This document shows, piece after piece, positions 6,568-7,791 of a stretch of 7,791 nucleotides of DNA. This DNA comes from Flavobacteriaceae bacterium. Lineage in GTDB: Bacteria; Bacteroidota; Bacteroidia; Flavobacteriales; Flavobacteriaceae. The stretch spans positions 13,360 to 21,150 of the forward strand of contig NZDM01000028.1 in the NCBI GenBank assembly GCA_002690085.1, written 5' to 3'. Made by a program: the position numbers and the translations under genes. The notes under the pieces are model-generated. The model did not search any database. It saw only the letters and a list, made by a program, of their open reading frames with translations, and was not told where the DNA came from. Position 1 is the stretch's first letter. Each line of letters opens with the position of its first letter.

Positions 6568-7472
6568 ACAGAAACCACTTTGCTTTTCACACGAATGTTT
6601 TCAGATTCAAAATAAAAATCTACTTTTCCTAAGTAAAGTCCATAACAACCCACTTGATTTACAAGAACGGTTTTTCCAGCCGCATTGGTCTCTTTTGTGG
6701 GTTCATTTAGAAAAGTATGGGTGTGTCCACCTATGATAAGATCAATATTTTCAGTCGCCCTTGCTAACTTTATATCTGAGATTTTTTGTGGTTTTTCATC
6801 ATAACGGTAACCTAAATGAGAAAGGCATATAATTAAATCGCATTTTTCTTCAAGTTTAAGAATGCGACTCATGTCTTGTGCAATTTCTACAGGGTTGAGG
6901 TATTTAGTTTCTTTAAAGGCATCAGGGTTGACCAAGCCTTTTAATTCAATACCCAAACCAAAAACTCCTATTTTAACACCTCCTTTAAAAAAAACTTTAT
7001 AGGGTTTTACATGTGTATTCATAACCGTGTTTCGGAAGTCGTAATTAGCAGAAATAAAATCAAATTTCGCATGGGGCAATTGGGCATAAAGACCCTCAAT
7101 GCCATTATCAAAGTCGTGGTTACCAATGGTTGCTGCGTCGTAATTTAGAAGGCTCATGAGCTTGAACTCTAAAGCACCTCCAAAGTAATTAAAATATGGA
7201 GTGCCTTGAAAAATATCCCCGGCATCCAATAAAAGCGTGTTGGGATTTTCATTGCGCAGTTTTTGAATAAGCGTTGCTCTTCTTGATATACCTCCTTTAT
7301 TTGCGTTTTTAACGTCGTTGGGTCCAAAAGGATCGATGTGGCTGTGCACATCGTTGGTGTGTAAAACCGTAATTTTTACAGTTTTATTTTCTGAACATGA
7401 AATCGTTAAGCCGCTCAACGACATAAGGGCAGTAGAAGCTGCGGAATTTTTTATGAATTTTCTCCTTTTCAC
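6564..7472 (-). CDS. Tat-exported metallophosphatase, N-terminal (catalytic) half of a UshA-type 5'-nucleotidase
   Basis: This 302-residue protein is a calcineurin-like metallophosphoesterase of the 5'-nucleotidase (UshA/CpdB) group. Two-metal-site motifs appear in order: LHTNDVHSH with Asp41 and His43, DAGDIFQGTP with Asp86, TIGNHDFD with Asn118 and His119, LSHLG with His219, and GGHTHTF with His250 and His252. The N-terminus MKRRKFIKNSAASTALMSL is a twin-arginine signal (RRKFIK plus a short hydrophobic stretch). Cys26 in LTISC may be a weak lipidation site, so the protein is periplasmic or membrane-anchored. The chain ends after the catalytic domain; the substrate-specificity domain seen in full-length UshA is absent and is encoded by the gene immediately upstream. 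The start is GTG at 7470-7472, 2 bp after that gene's stop, which suggests translational coupling. Nucleotide hydrolysis is likely, but the exact substrate is inferred from the family only. Confidence 0.93.
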   Translation of the reverse strand: MKRRKFIKNSAASTALMSLSGLTISCSENKTVKITVLHTNDVHSHIDPFGPNDVKNANKGGISRRATLIQKLRNENPNTLLLDAGDIFQGTPYFNYFGGALEFKLMSLLNYDAATIGNHDFDNGIEGLYAQLPHAKFDFISANYDFRNTVMNTHVKPYKVFFKGGVKIGVFGLGIELKGLVNPDAFKETKYLNPVEIAQDMSRILKLEEKCDLIICLSHLGYRYDEKPQKISDIKLARATENIDLIIGGHTHTFLNEPTKETNAAGKTVLVNQVGCYGLYLGKVDFYFESENIRVKSKVVSV

Positions 7473-7474
7473 AG

Positions 7475-7791
7475 TTATTCGGTATAAATAAAACGCATGT
7501 CACGTTTAGGGTTTAAGGTGTCTTTTGCTTTAAAATAATCAATTAAGATGTTTCTGATTTTGTAATCTATATCATAGATAGCATTATTTTTTTTAAAAAA
7601 ATCCATACGGTCGCCCCCATTCAGTAGATAGTCACTCGTTGCAACATTGTAAACATTATTGAGATTTAATGGTTTTCCTTGTATTAAAAGTTTTTTAAGG
7701 ATGCCTTTTTTTGTGATGTGAAGTGTCATGCCAGAAATGGGATGGGCACGTCTAGCTATTTTGAGATAATCGATCATTTCCAGAATTGCAG
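7475..7791 (-). CDS. 5'-nucleotidase C-terminal domain protein, 5' end beyond the right edge
   Basis: This is the last 104 codons of a minus-strand gene that remains open to the right edge; the in-frame ATG at 7775-7777 is internal, because coding sequence (Ala-Ile-Leu-Glu) continues before it. The segment is the end of the UshA-type 5'-nucleotidase C-terminal domain (Pfam 5_nucleotid_C family). It contains HPISGMTLHI, then NVYNVATSDYLLNGGDRMDFF, the YxVATxDYLxxGGDxxxF motif that contributes substrate base binding, and the closing helix KIRNILIDYF. In Bacteroidota this domain is often a separate exported protein of about 250 residues paired with a metallophosphatase, and the next gene here is such a phosphatase, 2 bp away. 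Whether this protein is the C-domain alone or a full-length nucleotidase cannot be seen in the window. Confidence 0.9.
   Translation of the reverse strand, partial: AILEMIDYLKIARRAHPISGMTLHITKKGILKKLLIQGKPLNLNNVYNVATSDYLLNGGDRMDFFKKNNAIYDIDYKIRNILIDYFKAKDTLNPKRDMRFIYTE

Overview
The window looks like a core-chromosome segment from a member of the Bacteroidota, most likely a marine-type Flavobacteriaceae. Four things point there. The DNA is AT-rich. DnaA, RibD and LigA have a strongly flavobacterial flavour, for example the DnaA signature DHATVLHACK and the LigA stretch KNFKTVVHAQRMYSLENSY. No clear Shine-Dalgarno sites precede the starts, and the leaders are A- or T-rich instead. Sequences matching the Bacteroidota sigma consensus (TTTG, spacer, TAnnTTTG) occur in the ribD/prmC divergent region. 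I see no mobile element, CRISPR array, RNA gene or horizontally acquired cassette.

Layout, left to right. On the minus strand, dnaA (replication initiator) is followed after 9 bp by a low-molecular-weight protein tyrosine phosphatase gene that runs off the left edge; these two look like one operon. A 194-bp divergent spacer with seven tandem TTAG units and several homopolymer runs separates dnaA from a plus-strand hotdog-fold acyl-CoA thioesterase gene (YbgC/FcbC type). A 158-bp convergent spacer follows, then ribD (riboflavin biosynthesis, minus), which appears to start at a TTG. A 191-bp divergent spacer with recognisable promoters leads to plus-strand prmC (release factor methyltransferase) and then ligA (NAD-dependent DNA ligase). 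The stop codons of ligA and of a minus-strand Tat-exported metallophosphatase overlap tail to tail by 4 bp. That metallophosphatase lies 2 bp downstream of the gene for a 5'-nucleotidase C-terminal-domain protein, which is cut by the right edge.

Functionally this is housekeeping: replication initiation and DNA ligation (dnaA, ligA), translation termination (prmC), flavin synthesis (ribD), a thioesterase and phosphatase of unknown cellular substrate, and a two-gene exported 5'-nucleotidase system whose domains are encoded as separate proteins in the order C-domain then N-domain. I did not find an undescribed system. The points most worth a second look are the (TTAG)7 tract in the dnaA leader, the TTG start of ribD, the permuted split nucleotidase pair, and the ribD/prmC divergent promoters.
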